Counted from the first letter of the stretch, positions 8,188 to 25,042 are shown. The stretch: DNA of 49,265 nucleotides from Stenotrophomonas panacihumi (GCF_001431645.1 NZ_LLXU01000079.1:1-49265), one strand, 5' to 3'. The notes: generated from the sequence alone by a model not told the origin. A program made the numbers and translations.

Positions 8188-8829
8188 ATGGCGATCGACG
8201 ATCTGCTGGACGAACACGAACAAGGCGAACGCGTTCGCTCGTGGTTGAGGAAGAATGGCGCCGGCTTGATCGGCGGTGTCGTGGTGGGCCTGGGGCTGAT
8301 CCTGGGCGGGCAGTGGTGGCAGAAGCAGCAGCTCTCCCACGCGGCCGAAGCCGGCCGCCGCTATGACGCGGTGGTCAAGGGCGTGGAGGCCGGCAAGCTG
8401 GACGACGCCGCCAAGGCGATGCAGGAACTGTCCGCGGCCAAGGCCGCCGGCATCTATGTCGACCTGGCCGCGCTGGACCTGGCCAAGGCACAGGTCACCG
8501 CCGGCAAGAACGACGAGGCGATCAAGACCCTTCGCAACATCCAGGCCGACGGCGCGCTCAAGCGGGTGGTCGACCAGCGCCTGGCCAAGCTGTTGATCGA
8601 CGGCAACCAGGGCGCCGAGGCGGACAAGCTGCTGGCCGGCTACGACGACGGCATCAGCCTGGAAATCCGCGGCGACGCGGCGCAGGCCCAGGGCCAGCGC
8701 GACGCGGCCCGCGACCTGTACACGAAGGCCTTGGCCCAGGTGGCGGTTGGCGCGCCGCAGCGCGCCCTGCTGGAAGTCAAGCTCACCGATGCGGGCGGCA
8801 CCGTGCCCGAGCCCGCGGAGCAGATCTGA
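8188..8829 (+). CDS. YfgM-like tetratricopeptide membrane protein (ancillary SecYEG translocon subunit)
   Basis: A 213-residue protein with a short acidic cytoplasmic N-terminus (MAIDDLLDEHEQGERVRSWL), one membrane span at about residues 24-42 and a periplasmic TPR-like domain. In E. coli YfgM binds the Sec translocon and the chaperone PpiD and helps hand over periplasmic proteins. The start at 8188 is chosen because the family N-terminus begins there behind GGGGTGAGAG. A GTG at 8176 would add four residues. The stop overlaps the bamB start (TGATG), which indicates coupling. Confidence 0.88.
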   Translation: MAIDDLLDEHEQGERVRSWLRKNGAGLIGGVVVGLGLILGGQWWQKQQLSHAAEAGRRYDAVVKGVEAGKLDDAAKAMQELSAAKAAGIYVDLAALDLAKAQVTAGKNDEAIKTLRNIQADGALKRVVDQRLAKLLIDGNQGAEADKLLAGYDDGISLEIRGDAAQAQGQRDAARDLYTKALAQVAVGAPQRALLEVKLTDAGGTVPEPAEQI

Positions 8830-10034
8830 TGAACCAAGTGAAGTTGAAGCAACTGGCGGCCATCGTGCTGCTTGGCGCCGCGCTGAGCGGCTGCAGCACG
8901 GTCAAGGGCTGGTTCACCAGCAAGGACGCCGCCGCGAAGAAGGCACAGGAACCGGCCGAACTGGTCGATTTCAAGCCGACGGTCGAAGTGCGCAAGATCT
9001 GGTCCACCGGCATTGGCAAGGGCGAAGGCCGTATCGGCGTGCGCCAGCATCCGGCGGTTGCCGACGGCCGCGTGTTTGCGGCGGCGGTGCAGGGCGGCGT
9101 CGTGGCGCTGGACCTGCAGACCGGCAAGCAGGTCTGGGAATACAAGCCCGAGAAGGTCAAGAAGAAGCCGAAGCTGGGCCTGTCCGGTGGTCCCGGCGTG
9201 GGCGAGGGCCTGGTGGTGATCGGCACGCTCGACGGCCAGGTCATCGCGCTCGATGCCGCCAATGGCAGCGAGAAGTGGCGCGCCCGCGTGCCGAACGAAG
9301 TCATCGCCGCCCCGGCGATCGCGCAGAACCTGGTGTTCGTGCGCAGCAACGACGGCCGCGTGACCGCGTTCGAGGCCAGCAATGGCCAGCGCCGCTGGTT
9401 CCATGACAAGGAATCGCCGTCGCTGACCGTGCGCGGCAATGCCTCCGTGCTGGCCGGCCCAGGCGTGGTGTTCGTCGGCAACGACGACGGCACCGTCGAC
9501 ACGCTGGCCATGCAGGACGGCCGCCCGCTGTGGTCGCAGGCGATCGGCGTGCCGGAAGGCCGCACCGAGCTGCAGCGCATGGCCGACGTCGATGGCACCC
9601 CGGTGCTGGAAGACCGCATCCTGTATGCCACCAGCTTCAAGAACGAGACCCTGGCCATCGATGGCCCGACCGGTCGCCCGGTGTGGTCGCGTGACCACGG
9701 CGGCGCGGGCGCGGTGGGCGTGTCCTCCGGCCTGGTCGTGGTGGCGGACAATGCCGGCTCGGTCTGGGGCCTGGACAAGGGCACCGGCTCGGCGATGTGG
9801 TCGCAGGCCGCACTGGCCCGCCGCTCGCTGACCGGCGCGGCGATCCAGGGTGACTACGCCGTGGTCGGCGATTACAAGGGTTACCTGCACTGGCTGCGGC
9901 TGGACAACGGCGAACTGGCGGCGCGCGAACGTGCCGGGCACGACGCCCTGGTCGGCCAGCTCATCGTCGTCGATGGCATACTGCTGGTGCAGAACACGGA
10001 CGGCAAACTGATCGCCTTCCGGCTGGCCCAATAA
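8829..10034 (+). CDS. bamB: Outer membrane protein assembly factor BamB
   Basis: A 401-residue outer-membrane lipoprotein of the BAM complex, which inserts beta-barrel proteins. A signal peptide ends in lipobox ALSGC with Cys22. The mature part is an eight-bladed beta-propeller of PQQ-like repeats, visible as recurring units such as VVALDLQTGKQVWEYKPE and VIALDAANGSEKWRARV. The length is normal. It overlaps yfgM by one base and is followed after 15 bases by der, the usual arrangement. Confidence 0.97.
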   Translation: MNQVKLKQLAAIVLLGAALSGCSTVKGWFTSKDAAAKKAQEPAELVDFKPTVEVRKIWSTGIGKGEGRIGVRQHPAVADGRVFAAAVQGGVVALDLQTGKQVWEYKPEKVKKKPKLGLSGGPGVGEGLVVIGTLDGQVIALDAANGSEKWRARVPNEVIAAPAIAQNLVFVRSNDGRVTAFEASNGQRRWFHDKESPSLTVRGNASVLAGPGVVFVGNDDGTVDTLAMQDGRPLWSQAIGVPEGRTELQRMADVDGTPVLEDRILYATSFKNETLAIDGPTGRPVWSRDHGGAGAVGVSSGLVVVADNAGSVWGLDKGTGSAMWSQAALARRSLTGAAIQGDYAVVGDYKGYLHWLRLDNGELAARERAGHDALVGQLIVVDGILLVQNTDGKLIAFRLAQ

Positions 10035-10049
10035 GACAGGAGTGACGCG

Positions 10050-11447
10050 ATGCTGCCTTTGGTCGCCCTGGTTGGACGGCCGAATGTCGGCAAGTCCACT
10101 CTATTCAACGCGCTGACGCGCAGCCGCGACGCGCTGGTCCATGACCAGCCCGGCGTGACCCGTGACCGCCACTACGGCGTGTGCCGGCTGGAAGGGCAGG
10201 AGCCCTTCATCGTCGTGGACACCGGCGGCATCGCCGGCGAGGAAGAAGGCCTGGCCGGCGCCACCGCGCGGCAGGCCCGCGCCGCGGCCGGCGAGGCCGA
10301 CCTGGTGCTGTTCGTGGTCGACGGCCGCGAAGGTGCCTCGGCGCTGGACGATGAAATCCTGGCCTGGCTGCGCAAGCTCTCGCGGCCGACCCTGCTGGTC
10401 ATCAACAAGATCGACGGCGTCAACGAAGACGCCGTGCGCTCGGACTTCGCCCGCTACGGCTTCGCCGACGTCATCACCGTCTCGGCCGCGCACCGCCAGG
10501 GCCTGGACGACCTGCTCGACGAAGTGCGCGAACGCCTGCCCGAAGAGGGCGCCGGCGAGCTGCTGGACGAAGACCCGGCGCGCATGCGCATTGCCTTCGT
10601 CGGCCGCCCGAACGTGGGCAAGTCGACGCTGGTGAACCGCCTGCTGGGCGAAGAGCGCATGATCGCCTCCGAAGTGCCGGGCACCACGCGCGATTCCATC
10701 GCCGTGGACCTGGAGCGCGACGGCCGCCAGTACCGCCTGATCGACACCGCCGGCCTGCGTCGCAAGGCGCGCGTGGAAGAGGCGGTGGAGAAGTTCAGCG
10801 CCTTCAAGACGCTGCAGGCCATCGAGCAATGCCAGGTCGCCGTGCTGCTGCTCGACGCCACCGAAGGCGTCACCGACCAGGACGCCACGGTGCTCGGCGC
10901 GATCCTGGAAGCCGGCAAGGCGCTGGTGGTGGCCATCAACAAGTGGGACGGCCTGACCGAATACCAGCGCGCCCAGGCCGAAGACCTGCTCTCGCGCAAG
11001 CTGAGCTTCGTCAACTGGGCCGAAGCGGTGCGCATCTCGGCCAAGCATGGCTCGGGCCTGCGCGAGCTGTTCGCCGCCATCCATCGCGCGCATGCCTCGG
11101 CGACGAAGGAATTCAGCACCGCCGAAGTCAACAAGACGCTGGAAGTGGCCTACGAGACCAACCCGCCGCCGAGCATCCGCGGCCACGTCTCCAAGCTGCG
11201 CTACGTACACCCGGGCGGCAGCAACCCGCCGACCTTCATCGTGCACGGCACGCGCCTGAAGGTGCTGCCGGAGTCGTACAAGCGCTACCTGGAGAACTTC
11301 TTCCGCAAGCGCTTCAAGCTGGTCGGCACGCCGGTGCGTTTCATCTTCCGCGAAGGCGCCAACCCGTACGAAGGCAAGAAGAACGAGCTGACCGACCGCC
11401 AGATCGCCCGCAAGCGGCGGCTGATGCGCCACGTCAAGGGCAAGTGA
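10050..11447 (+). CDS. der: Ribosome biogenesis GTPase Der (EngA)
   Basis: A 465-residue protein with two tandem GTPase domains, needed for 50S subunit maturation. The P-loop GRPNVGKST occurs twice, at about residues 9-17 and 185-193. Each domain has its DxxG (DTGGI, DTAGL) and NKxD (NKID, NKWD) motifs. A C-terminal KH-like domain closes the protein ([13 protein letters not shown]). The ribosome binding site AGGAG precedes the ATG. The stop overlaps a possible GTG start of moeA. Confidence 0.98.
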   Translation: MLPLVALVGRPNVGKSTLFNALTRSRDALVHDQPGVTRDRHYGVCRLEGQEPFIVVDTGGIAGEEEGLAGATARQARAAAGEADLVLFVVDGREGASALDDEILAWLRKLSRPTLLVINKIDGVNEDAVRSDFARYGFADVITVSAAHRQGLDDLLDEVRERLPEEGAGELLDEDPARMRIAFVGRPNVGKSTLVNRLLGEERMIASEVPGTTRDSIAVDLERDGRQYRLIDTAGLRRKARVEEAVEKFSAFKTLQAIEQCQVAVLLLDATEGVTDQDATVLGAILEAGKALVVAINKWDGLTEYQRAQAEDLLSRKLSFVNWAEAVRISAKHGSGLRELFAAIHRAHASATKEFSTAEVNKTLEVAYETNPPPSIRGHVSKLRYVHPGGSNPPTFIVHGTRLKVLPESYKRYLENFFRKRFKLVGTPVRFIFREGANPYEGKKNELTDRQIARKRRLMRHVKGK

Positions 11448-11461
11448 CCGCGGCCGCGCCG

Positions 11462-12673
11462 ATGGCCGATTTCCCGAGCCGCATTTCCGTTGACGGAGCG
11501 CAGGCGCTGCTGCGCGAGCTGGCCGCGTCGCGTCGCATGCCGGTCGAGCAGCTGGCCACCGCGCGCGCCGATGGGCGCGTGCTGGCGGCCAACATCGTCG
11601 CCGACATCGACCTGCCGGCCTTCGACAACAGCGCGATGGACGGCTTTGCCCTGCGCCATGCCGATGCGGCTGGCGGCCAGCTGCGGCTGGTCGGCGAGCA
11701 GTTCGCCGGGCGCGCCGATGCCGCGCCGCTGGGCGAGGGCGAATGCGTCCGCATCACCACCGGGGCGCCGTTGCCGCCCGGTGCCGACACGATCCTGGTC
11801 CGCGAACTAGCACGCGAGCAGGATGGCATCGTCCATTTCGATAACGTCCCTGCGCCTGGCAGCTTCGTGCGCCGGGCCGGCGAAGACGTGCGGGCTGGCG
11901 ATGTCGTGCTGCAGGCCGGCAGCGTGCTGACCGCCGCGCGGATCGGGCTGGCGGCCGCCATCGGACGCGCGCAGCTGCCCGTGTTCGCCCGGCCGACCGT
12001 GGCGGTGTTCGCCACCGGCGACGAACTGGTCGAACCGGGCATGCCGCTGGGACCCGGCCAGATCTACAACGCCAACCGCGACCTGTTGATGGCGCGCCTG
12101 CGCGAGCTGGGCTACACGCCGATGGCGTGGCCGACTCTGCCGGACGACCCGGAGCGCATGGAGACCGTCCTGCGCGACGCGGCGGCGGCCTTCGACGTGA
12201 TCCTGACCTGCGGCGGCGTCTCGGCCGGGGAGAAGGATCACCTGCCGGCGCTGCTGCAACGCCTCGGCCGCATCCACTTCTGGAAGGTCCGCATGCGGCC
12301 TGGCATGCCGCTGCTGTGCGGCGAGCTGGACAAGGCGGTGGTGCTGGGCCTGCCGGGCAACCCGGTTTCGGTGCTGGCCACCTTCACCGCGTTCGCGCAG
12401 CCGCTGCTGGAGGGCCTGCAAGGCCGCACCGAGCCGGCACTGCGCCTGTATGCGGCGCTGGACGCCCCGTGGGACAAGCGCCAGGAGCGACTCGAACTGC
12501 TGCGCGGGCGGCTGCACTGCGATGCCGGAACCGGCCAGCTGCGGGTGACGCCGAACGCGGCCGACGCCTCGCACCGCCTGCGCGGCGCGGCGGACAGCGA
12601 CGTGCTGCTGGTGCTGGGCGAAGGCGCGCGGATGTACACGGCGGGCGAGGTGGTCGAGGTGATCCGCTACTGA
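11462..12673 (+). CDS. moeA: Molybdopterin molybdenumtransferase MoeA
   Basis: A 403-residue enzyme that inserts molybdate into adenylylated molybdopterin in the last step of molybdenum cofactor synthesis. It carries the family segments LPAFDNSAMDGFA, TGAPLPPGADT, the FATGDELVEPG block, TCGGVSAGEKD and the PGNPVSV motif. ATG at 11462 is taken as the start. An in-frame GTG at 11444 overlapping the der stop would add six residues and allow coupling to der. moeB follows, so the pair forms a cofactor module, although no molybdoenzyme is in the window. Confidence 0.95.
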   Translation: MADFPSRISVDGAQALLRELAASRRMPVEQLATARADGRVLAANIVADIDLPAFDNSAMDGFALRHADAAGGQLRLVGEQFAGRADAAPLGEGECVRITTGAPLPPGADTILVRELAREQDGIVHFDNVPAPGSFVRRAGEDVRAGDVVLQAGSVLTAARIGLAAAIGRAQLPVFARPTVAVFATGDELVEPGMPLGPGQIYNANRDLLMARLRELGYTPMAWPTLPDDPERMETVLRDAAAAFDVILTCGGVSAGEKDHLPALLQRLGRIHFWKVRMRPGMPLLCGELDKAVVLGLPGNPVSVLATFTAFAQPLLEGLQGRTEPALRLYAALDAPWDKRQERLELLRGRLHCDAGTGQLRVTPNAADASHRLRGAADSDVLLVLGEGARMYTAGEVVEVIRY

Positions 12674-12734
12674 GCGGCCACCCGACGCGACGCAGCGATC
12701 CGCACCGCGCACGTCGCCCACGCGGCTTTGCGCG

Positions 12735-12740
12735 GATAAT
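12735..12740 (+). promoter_or_regulatory. -10 element of a possible leaderless moeB transcript
   Basis: GATAAT lies exactly six bases before the moeB ATG and no ribosome binding site precedes that ATG. Initiation at the usual distance from the -10 would start the mRNA at the A of ATG. The -35 region is weak. Confidence 0.45.
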
Positions 12741-12746
12741 GCGCGC

Positions 12747-13886
12747 ATGAGCATCGAACAGATCGACCCGGCGCAGGCGCGCCGCCGCTCCACCCAGGGT
12801 GTGCGGCTGATCGACATCCGCGAAGCGCACGAACGCATCGACGGCCAGGCCGAAGGCGCGCTGGCGCTCACCCGCGCCGAACTCGAAGCCGCGCCGGGCG
12901 AACATCTCGGTTCCCCCGACCAACCCGTCATGCTGATCTGCCAGACCGGCAAGCGCTCGCTCGCCGCCGCCGAGGCGCTGCATGCGCTGGGTTGGCCGCA
13001 GGTGGTCTCGGTGGCCGGCGGCACCACGCGCTGGCGCGCCGAAGGCCTGCCGCTGGTGCGTCCGCAGCTGCCCGCCGACCAGCAGGATTTCCTCGAACGC
13101 TATTCGCGCCACCTGCGCCTGCCGCAGGTCGGCATCGAAGGGCAGCGTCGCCTGCAGGCCGCACGCGTGCTGGTGGTCGGTGCCGGTGGGCTGGGCTCGC
13201 CGGCGGCGTACTACCTCGCCGCGGCCGGCGTCGGCACGCTGCGGCTGATCGACGACGACGTGGTCGACCGCAGCAACCTGCAGCGGCAGATCCTGCACAC
13301 CGACGCGCGCGTGGGCATGCCCAAGGTCGATTCGGCCACGCTGGCGTTGCAGGCGCTCAATCCCACGGTGCACGTGGAAGCCTTCGTCGAGCGCCTGCGC
13401 GCGGAGAACGTCGAGCGCGTGCTGGAGGACGTGGATGTCGTGCTCGACGGCTCGGACAACTTCCCGCTGCGCTACCTGCTCAACGATGCCTGCGTGAAGC
13501 TGGGCAAGCCGCTGGTGTACGGCGCCGTGCAGCAGTTCGAAGGGCAGGTGAGCGTGTTCGACGCCGGCCGCCATCGCGGGCAGGCGCCGTGCTACCGCTG
13601 CCTGTTCCCTGAGCCGCCTTCGCCGGAATTCGCGCCCAACTGCGCCGAGGCCGGCGTGTTCGGCGTGCTGCCGGGCATCGTCGGGCTGCTGCAGGCCACC
13701 GAGGTGCTCAAGCTGCTGCTCGACCTCGGCGAGTCGCTCACCGGCCGCCTGCTGGGCTTCGATGCGCTGGCGATGCGCTTCCGCGAACTGCGCCTGCCGC
13801 CGGATCCCGATTGCCCGGTGTGCGCGGCCGGGCGGGCGTTCCCCGGCTACATCGACTACGCCGCGTTTTGCCGCAGCGCCGACTGA
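12747..13886 (+). CDS. moeB: Rhodanese-MoeB fusion: molybdopterin-synthase adenylyltransferase
   Basis: A 379-residue E1-like protein. A rhodanese domain occupies about residues 1-108, with the active-site loop CQTGKRS at Cys65. The ThiF/MoeB adenylation domain follows, with the nucleotide-binding GAGGLGSP near residues 143-150, the RSNLQRQ segment, and zinc-type CxxC pairs CYRC and CPVC. MoeB adenylates the C-terminus of MoaD. A fused rhodanese suggests that sulfur transfer to the carrier protein is built in, as in eukaryotic MOCS3 where the rhodanese is C-terminal. It could also activate ThiS or another sulfur carrier. Confidence 0.93.
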   Translation: MSIEQIDPAQARRRSTQGVRLIDIREAHERIDGQAEGALALTRAELEAAPGEHLGSPDQPVMLICQTGKRSLAAAEALHALGWPQVVSVAGGTTRWRAEGLPLVRPQLPADQQDFLERYSRHLRLPQVGIEGQRRLQAARVLVVGAGGLGSPAAYYLAAAGVGTLRLIDDDVVDRSNLQRQILHTDARVGMPKVDSATLALQALNPTVHVEAFVERLRAENVERVLEDVDVVLDGSDNFPLRYLLNDACVKLGKPLVYGAVQQFEGQVSVFDAGRHRGQAPCYRCLFPEPPSPEFAPNCAEAGVFGVLPGIVGLLQATEVLKLLLDLGESLTGRLLGFDALAMRFRELRLPPDPDCPVCAAGRAFPGYIDYAAFCRSAD

Positions 13887-13938
13887 CCGGCTTCACCTGC
13901 CATCCACCGCGATGAATCGATCGCGGAAGTGAAGCCGG
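13887..13938. repeat. Long imperfect hairpin after moeB
   Basis: An outer 10-bp stem (CCGGCTTCAC at 13887-13896 with GTGAAGCCGG at 13929-13938) encloses an inner 7-bp stem (CCGCGAT 13907-13913 with ATCGCGG 13920-13926). It begins at the moeB stop and ends 51 bases before the next gene. There is no T-run, so it is either a U-less terminator, an RNA-stabilising structure or a repeat unit. Confidence 0.7.
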
Positions 13939-13989
13939 CGGCAATTGCTCTTCACCTGCATCGCATTGGCCAAGTCGCAGGCTGTTGTC

Positions 13990-14764
<775 letters not shown>

Positions 14765-14765
<1 letters not shown>

Positions 14766-15553
14766 TGGCGGCACGGGCGCTGAAGATCGCCACGTTCAAC
14801 ATCAACGGCATCACCGCGCGCCTGCCGCACCTGCTGGAGTGGCTGGCGCGCGAGAAGCCGGACGTGGTGGCGCTGCAGGAGCTGAAGGCCCTCGACACCG
14901 CGTTCCCGCGCGCCGCGCTGGAGCAGGCCGGCTATGGCAGCCGTTGGATCGGCCAGGCTTCCTGGAATGGCGTGGCCGTGCTCGCGCGCGGCCAGGTACC
15001 GGAAGAAGTGCGACGCGGCCTGCCGTGGGATCGTGGTGATACCCAGAGCCGCTATCTTGAAGTGGACGCGCACGGGCTGCGCGTATGCGGGCTGTACCTG
15101 CCCAACGGCAACCCGCAGCCGGGTCCGAAGTTCGACTACAAGCTCAAGTGGTTCGCGCGGCTGATCCGCCATGCGCGCAAGCTGGCCGAATCGGCGCAGC
15201 CGGTGGTGATGCTGGGCGACTTCAATGTCGTGCCGACCGACGAGGACATCTACGACCCGAAGGGCTGGCGCAAGGACGCGCTGTTGCAGCCGGAGAGCCG
15301 CGCGGCGTGGTTCAAGCTGCTCGACCTGGGCTGGACGGACGCGCTGCGCGCGATCCATGGCGACGCCCGCATCTACACCTTCTGGGATTATTTCCGCCAG
15401 CACTACGAGCGCGACCGCGGCCTTCGCATCGACCACCTGCTGCTCAATGCCGCCCTGGCGCCGCGCCTGCGCGATGCCGGCGTGGACCGCTGGGTGCGGG
15501 GGCTGCCCAAGGCCAGTGACCACGCGCCGACCTGGATCAAGCTGGCGCGTTGA
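14765..15553 (+). CDS. xth: Exodeoxyribonuclease III family AP endonuclease
   Basis: A 262-residue endonuclease/exonuclease/phosphatase-fold enzyme that cuts DNA at abasic sites and removes 3' blocking groups. Visible catalytic motifs are the N-terminal FNINGI, the metal-binding glutamate in LQELK, GDFNVVP in the middle and the C-terminal SDHAP. Length is normal for ExoIII. The ATG at 14765 overlaps the stop of the small gene upstream (TGATG). Its place between stress-type small genes and LigD suggests a repair role in non-growing or damaged cells. Confidence 0.95.
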
Positions 15554-15618
15554 CCTTCACCCGCGCGCGACCGGGCCCGGCGTAGCGTCCGGCGCGTTTC
15601 CCAGCCGAGGAAGCCTCG

Positions 15619-15795
15619 ATGAGCGATGACAAGCAGCAGGCTGGTCCACGCGACCGCGAACGCATCAATCTTTCCGAAGACTACGAGGTGCGCTACTGGA
15701 TGCAGGCCCTGGGCGTGAGTGAGCAGAAGCTGCGCGAGGCGGTGCATACGGTCGGCACCTCCGCAGCGGCCGTGCGCGATTACGTTCGCAAATAG
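15619..15795 (+). CDS. DUF3606 small protein
   Basis: A 58-residue protein matching DUF3606 in INLSEDYEVRYWMQALGVS and the following LREAVHTVGTSAAAVRDYV, nearly the entire family domain. The function is unknown. The fold is probably a small helical bundle. A GAGGAAG ribosome binding site lies about 5 bases upstream. It is nine bases ahead of ligD, so both are probably on one transcript. Confidence 0.88.
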   Translation: MSDDKQQAGPRDRERINLSEDYEVRYWMQALGVSEQKLREAVHTVGTSAAAVRDYVRK

Positions 15796-15804
15796 GCCGG
15801 CCGC

Positions 15805-22520
<6,716 letters not shown>

Positions 22521-22524
<4 letters not shown>

Positions 22525-23804
22525 GGGGCGTATTTCTCCTGCGAAAGGGCGGCAGCGGCGACGATGGGCTGCCCGGTGAGGCGCTGGATTTCGATCAGTG
22601 CCTGCTGGGCCTGCGCGGCCACGTCGAGCTGGCGCTTGCGGGCATCCACGCGCATCGCCTGCAGCTGGGACCATTCGAGATAGCTGATGGCGCCGGCGCG
22701 CCAGGCACGCTCGGCGGCGAGTTCCGCGCGGGCCAGCTGCGGCAGGACATCGCTGCCCAGGCGGGCGGCTTCCAGTCGCGCGGTGGTGTACTGGCCATGC
22801 GCCGCGGCCAGCAGCGCATACAGGCGGCTTTGCTGCGCCTCGCGCTCGACGGTGTTCATCGCCAACGCGGCTTCGGCGGCCTGGATGCCGGGGGCGGCGC
22901 GCGTGGTGCTGCCGAGCGGCAGGCTGAAGCCGCCGACCAGTGCCACGGCGTCGTCGCCCCGCAGCCCGCGCATGCCGGCCTGCCATTGCAGGTCGGGCTG
23001 GCGGGCCGTGCGCGCAAGCTGCAGCTCGGCTTCGCGCACGCGTGCCTGGCCCGCCAGCGTCGCCAGTTCCGGCGTGCGTTCGAGCAGGTCGGCCAGGCGC
23101 TGGAAGTCTTCCAGCGCAGGCAGGGCCAGCGGGTCGCCGCTTGCGGTACGGAACTGGCCGTCGCGGCCATTCCACAGCGCGGCCAGGTGCAGTCGCGCGG
23201 ATTCCTCGGCCTGGTAGGCGCGATCACGATCGAGTTGGGCCTGGGCGAGCGCAGCCTGCGCGGTGAGTACGGTCGATTCCGGCGAGGCACCCGCGCTCAA
23301 ACGCTGCCGGGCAGCTTCAACCGCGCGCTTGCGTTGGGCGATGTCTTCCAGCGCGATGTCGCGCTGCCGCTGCGCCACGGTGACGGCGAGATAGCGGCGG
23401 GCCGTTTCGGCGAGCAGATCCAGGCGCACGATCTCGCGCTGCGGGGCCAGCGCATCGAGGTGGGCCATCGCCACGGCACGGCGCGCCTCGAGCTTGCCGC
23501 CGCGTTCGAGGACGCCGGCGAGGGTGACGGTGAGCTCGGCGCGGTCGAAGCCGCGATAGGGCCCGTTGCCGACGGCATTTTCGAGCGTGGCGCCCGCGGT
23601 CAGGGGCGGACGTTGCGCGGCCGTGGCGAGTCCGGCTTCGAGCAGCGGGCGCTGCGCGTCGGCCACGCGCAAGTCGGGATGGATACGGGCGACGCGTTCG
23701 AGTGCGTCGTCCAGCGTGAGGGAATCCAGGCGCGGTCGATCATCCTGCGCATGCGCGCAGGGTGCGACCGCGATGACGACGCATGTCGCCAATCGCAACC
23801 ACAT
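22521..23804 (-). CDS. TolC-family outer-membrane channel of metal efflux (CzcC-like)
   Basis: A 427-residue outer-membrane factor with a signal peptide (MWLRLATCVVIAVAPCAHAQ) and two OEP repeats of long amphipathic helices, such as EIVRLDLLAETARRYLAVTVAQ and the matching half after residue 280. It forms the exit duct of the CzcCBA pump. There is no lipobox. It is the second gene of the set, 57 bases after the small CzcI-like gene and overlapping the adaptor gene by four bases. Confidence 0.93.
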
Positions 23805-23861
23805 GGGGAATCTCCGGGTAGTAAGTCGAGTTCAGCCGGCGCAGCGCGCCGGGGAATCCGC

Positions 23862-24233
23862 TTACCCGATCGGAGGACGCAGCAGGCTGGTGCGCCGCAC
23901 GGCCAGCGGCAACGCGGCGGGCCGGGGCAGGCGCTCGCGCGTGGACCACGCCGGTGCCGCCAGGGGCAGCACGGTGTTGTCGGCGGTGACGTGGGCGCAG
24001 CAGTGGGCGGCGTGTTCGAGGGCGAACAGCAGCGAATCGGCGGCTGGCTCGCTGGCCTGCGGGCCTTGCGCCGCATTGGCCTCATGCGCGTGCAGGCTGG
24101 CCCCGACCAGCGCGGCGTGCGCATCGCCGATGACCGTCAGCGCCGGGTTGAGCAGCATCGCCAACGCCAGCAACCACAGCGCCCAGAGGCGCTGTGGTCG
24201 GCGGGATCGCGCGGGGCGTAGGCGGGGCCACAT
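23862..24233 (-). CDS. CzcI-like small exported protein heading the metal-efflux operon
   Basis: A 123-residue protein with an Arg-rich N-terminus, a signal sequence (about residues 15-40, LWALWLLALAMLLNPAL to GDAHA) and a short mature part with HAHEAN and EHAAHCCAH, plausible metal ligands. Small Cys/His-containing genes are typically found just upstream of czcCBA and are implicated in regulation or metal sensing. The role here is inferred from position. No ribosome binding site precedes the start, whose ATG lies at the predicted transcription start, so it may be translated from a leaderless mRNA. Confidence 0.78.
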   Translation of the reverse strand: MWPRLRPARSRRPQRLWALWLLALAMLLNPALTVIGDAHAALVGASLHAHEANAAQGPQASEPAADSLLFALEHAAHCCAHVTADNTVLPLAAPAWSTRERLPRPAALPLAVRRTSLLRPPIG

Positions 24234-24240
24234 GCGCTGA

Positions 24241-24270
24241 ATGCTAATCGGGGCGCGACGGGTTAGACAA
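24241..24270 (-). promoter_or_regulatory. Promoter of the metal-efflux operon, apparently leaderless
   Basis: On the minus strand TTGTCT (24265-24270) and TAGCAT (24241-24246) are separated by 18 bases. The expected start, 7-8 bases after the -10, falls on or next to the A of the CzcI-like ATG (24233). I do not see a clear metal-regulator (MerR or Fur-type) palindrome. Confidence 0.55.
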
Positions 24271-24289
24271 TTGCGTTTGATCCGCCGGC

Positions 24290-25042
24290 TCAGACTTCAC
24301 GCAGCCGCTCGAACTGCAGGCGGCTCTCCACCGGGACCGCCACGAGGTTCTGGTGCACCCAACCCGGGAACATGTTTTCTTCCTGGCCGTTGTAGTTGTC
24401 CGGGTTGTACAGGTAGGGCAGGTGCGACCAGCAGCGATAGCCGCGTTCCTTGAGCGTGCGCACGTCCTGCACCGCCTGCTCCACGGCGGGGCCCAGGCGC
24501 AGGTAGAGCGTGGGACGATGCTGGCGAAGGGTTTCGTCGGCACCGGCCAGTACCGAGGACAGGCTGCCGGGGATGTTTACCTTCAACAGGTGCAGGGCCT
24601 CCAGGCCCAGGCTGTCCACGCTGATGCTGCGCATCTGCTGCACCTCGCCGCCCTGCGGCAGCAGTTCGATCGACCCGCCTTGCTCGCCCAACCAGGCCGC
24701 GTGCGTATAGGCGTTGGTGATGCCGTTGAGGGCGAGGTTGGCACAGGCCCGCTGCAGGTTGAGCCGGTGTGGCTCGGCAATGTGCACGCTGCCGCGCTCG
24801 CCCACCGCACGCGACAGCCACAGCGCATGCGCGCCGAACTCGCCGCCGAACTCCAGTACCGTCTCGCCTTCCTGCACGAAGCTGCCGAGCAGGTCCAGCT
24901 CCTGTTCCATCCATTCGCCATAGCGCATGAGCGAACGTGCGACGGCATTGTCCTGGGGCAGGGCGGTGCTGATGCCGTAGCGGATCGGGGTGAGGCGATG
25001 GTCGACGAGGTCGCCGCCCTGCGTTGCGTGTTGCATGTCCAT
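24290..25042 (-). CDS. FkbM-family SAM-dependent methyltransferase
   Basis: A 250-residue cytoplasmic methyltransferase. The SAM-binding motif I is VLEFGGEFGAHAL at about residues 62-74, with an acidic motif after the second strand (VHIAEPHRLN). The FkbM-type segment ISVDSLGLEALHLLKVNIPG lies near residues 138-157, followed by the typical C-terminal TLYLRLGPAVEQA block. Family members O-methylate sugars or other hydroxylated products. The substrate here is unknown. It has a GGAGA ribosome binding site and begins 39 bases after the 902-residue protein gene, probably on the same transcript. No glycan cluster is next to it. Confidence 0.88.
   Translation of the reverse strand: MDMQHATQGGDLVDHRLTPIRYGISTALPQDNAVARSLMRYGEWMEQELDLLGSFVQEGETVLEFGGEFGAHALWLSRAVGERGSVHIAEPHRLNLQRACANLALNGITNAYTHAAWLGEQGGSIELLPQGGEVQQMRSISVDSLGLEALHLLKVNIPGSLSSVLAGADETLRQHRPTLYLRLGPAVEQAVQDVRTLKERGYRCWSHLPYLYNPDNYNGQEENMFPGWVHQNLVAVPVESRLQFERLREV

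Noticed and set aside
24275..24281. GTTTGAT half site near the CzcI-like promoter as a second PsrA box
   Set aside because: The other half is missing (GACAATT instead of ATCAAAC), so it is probably chance.
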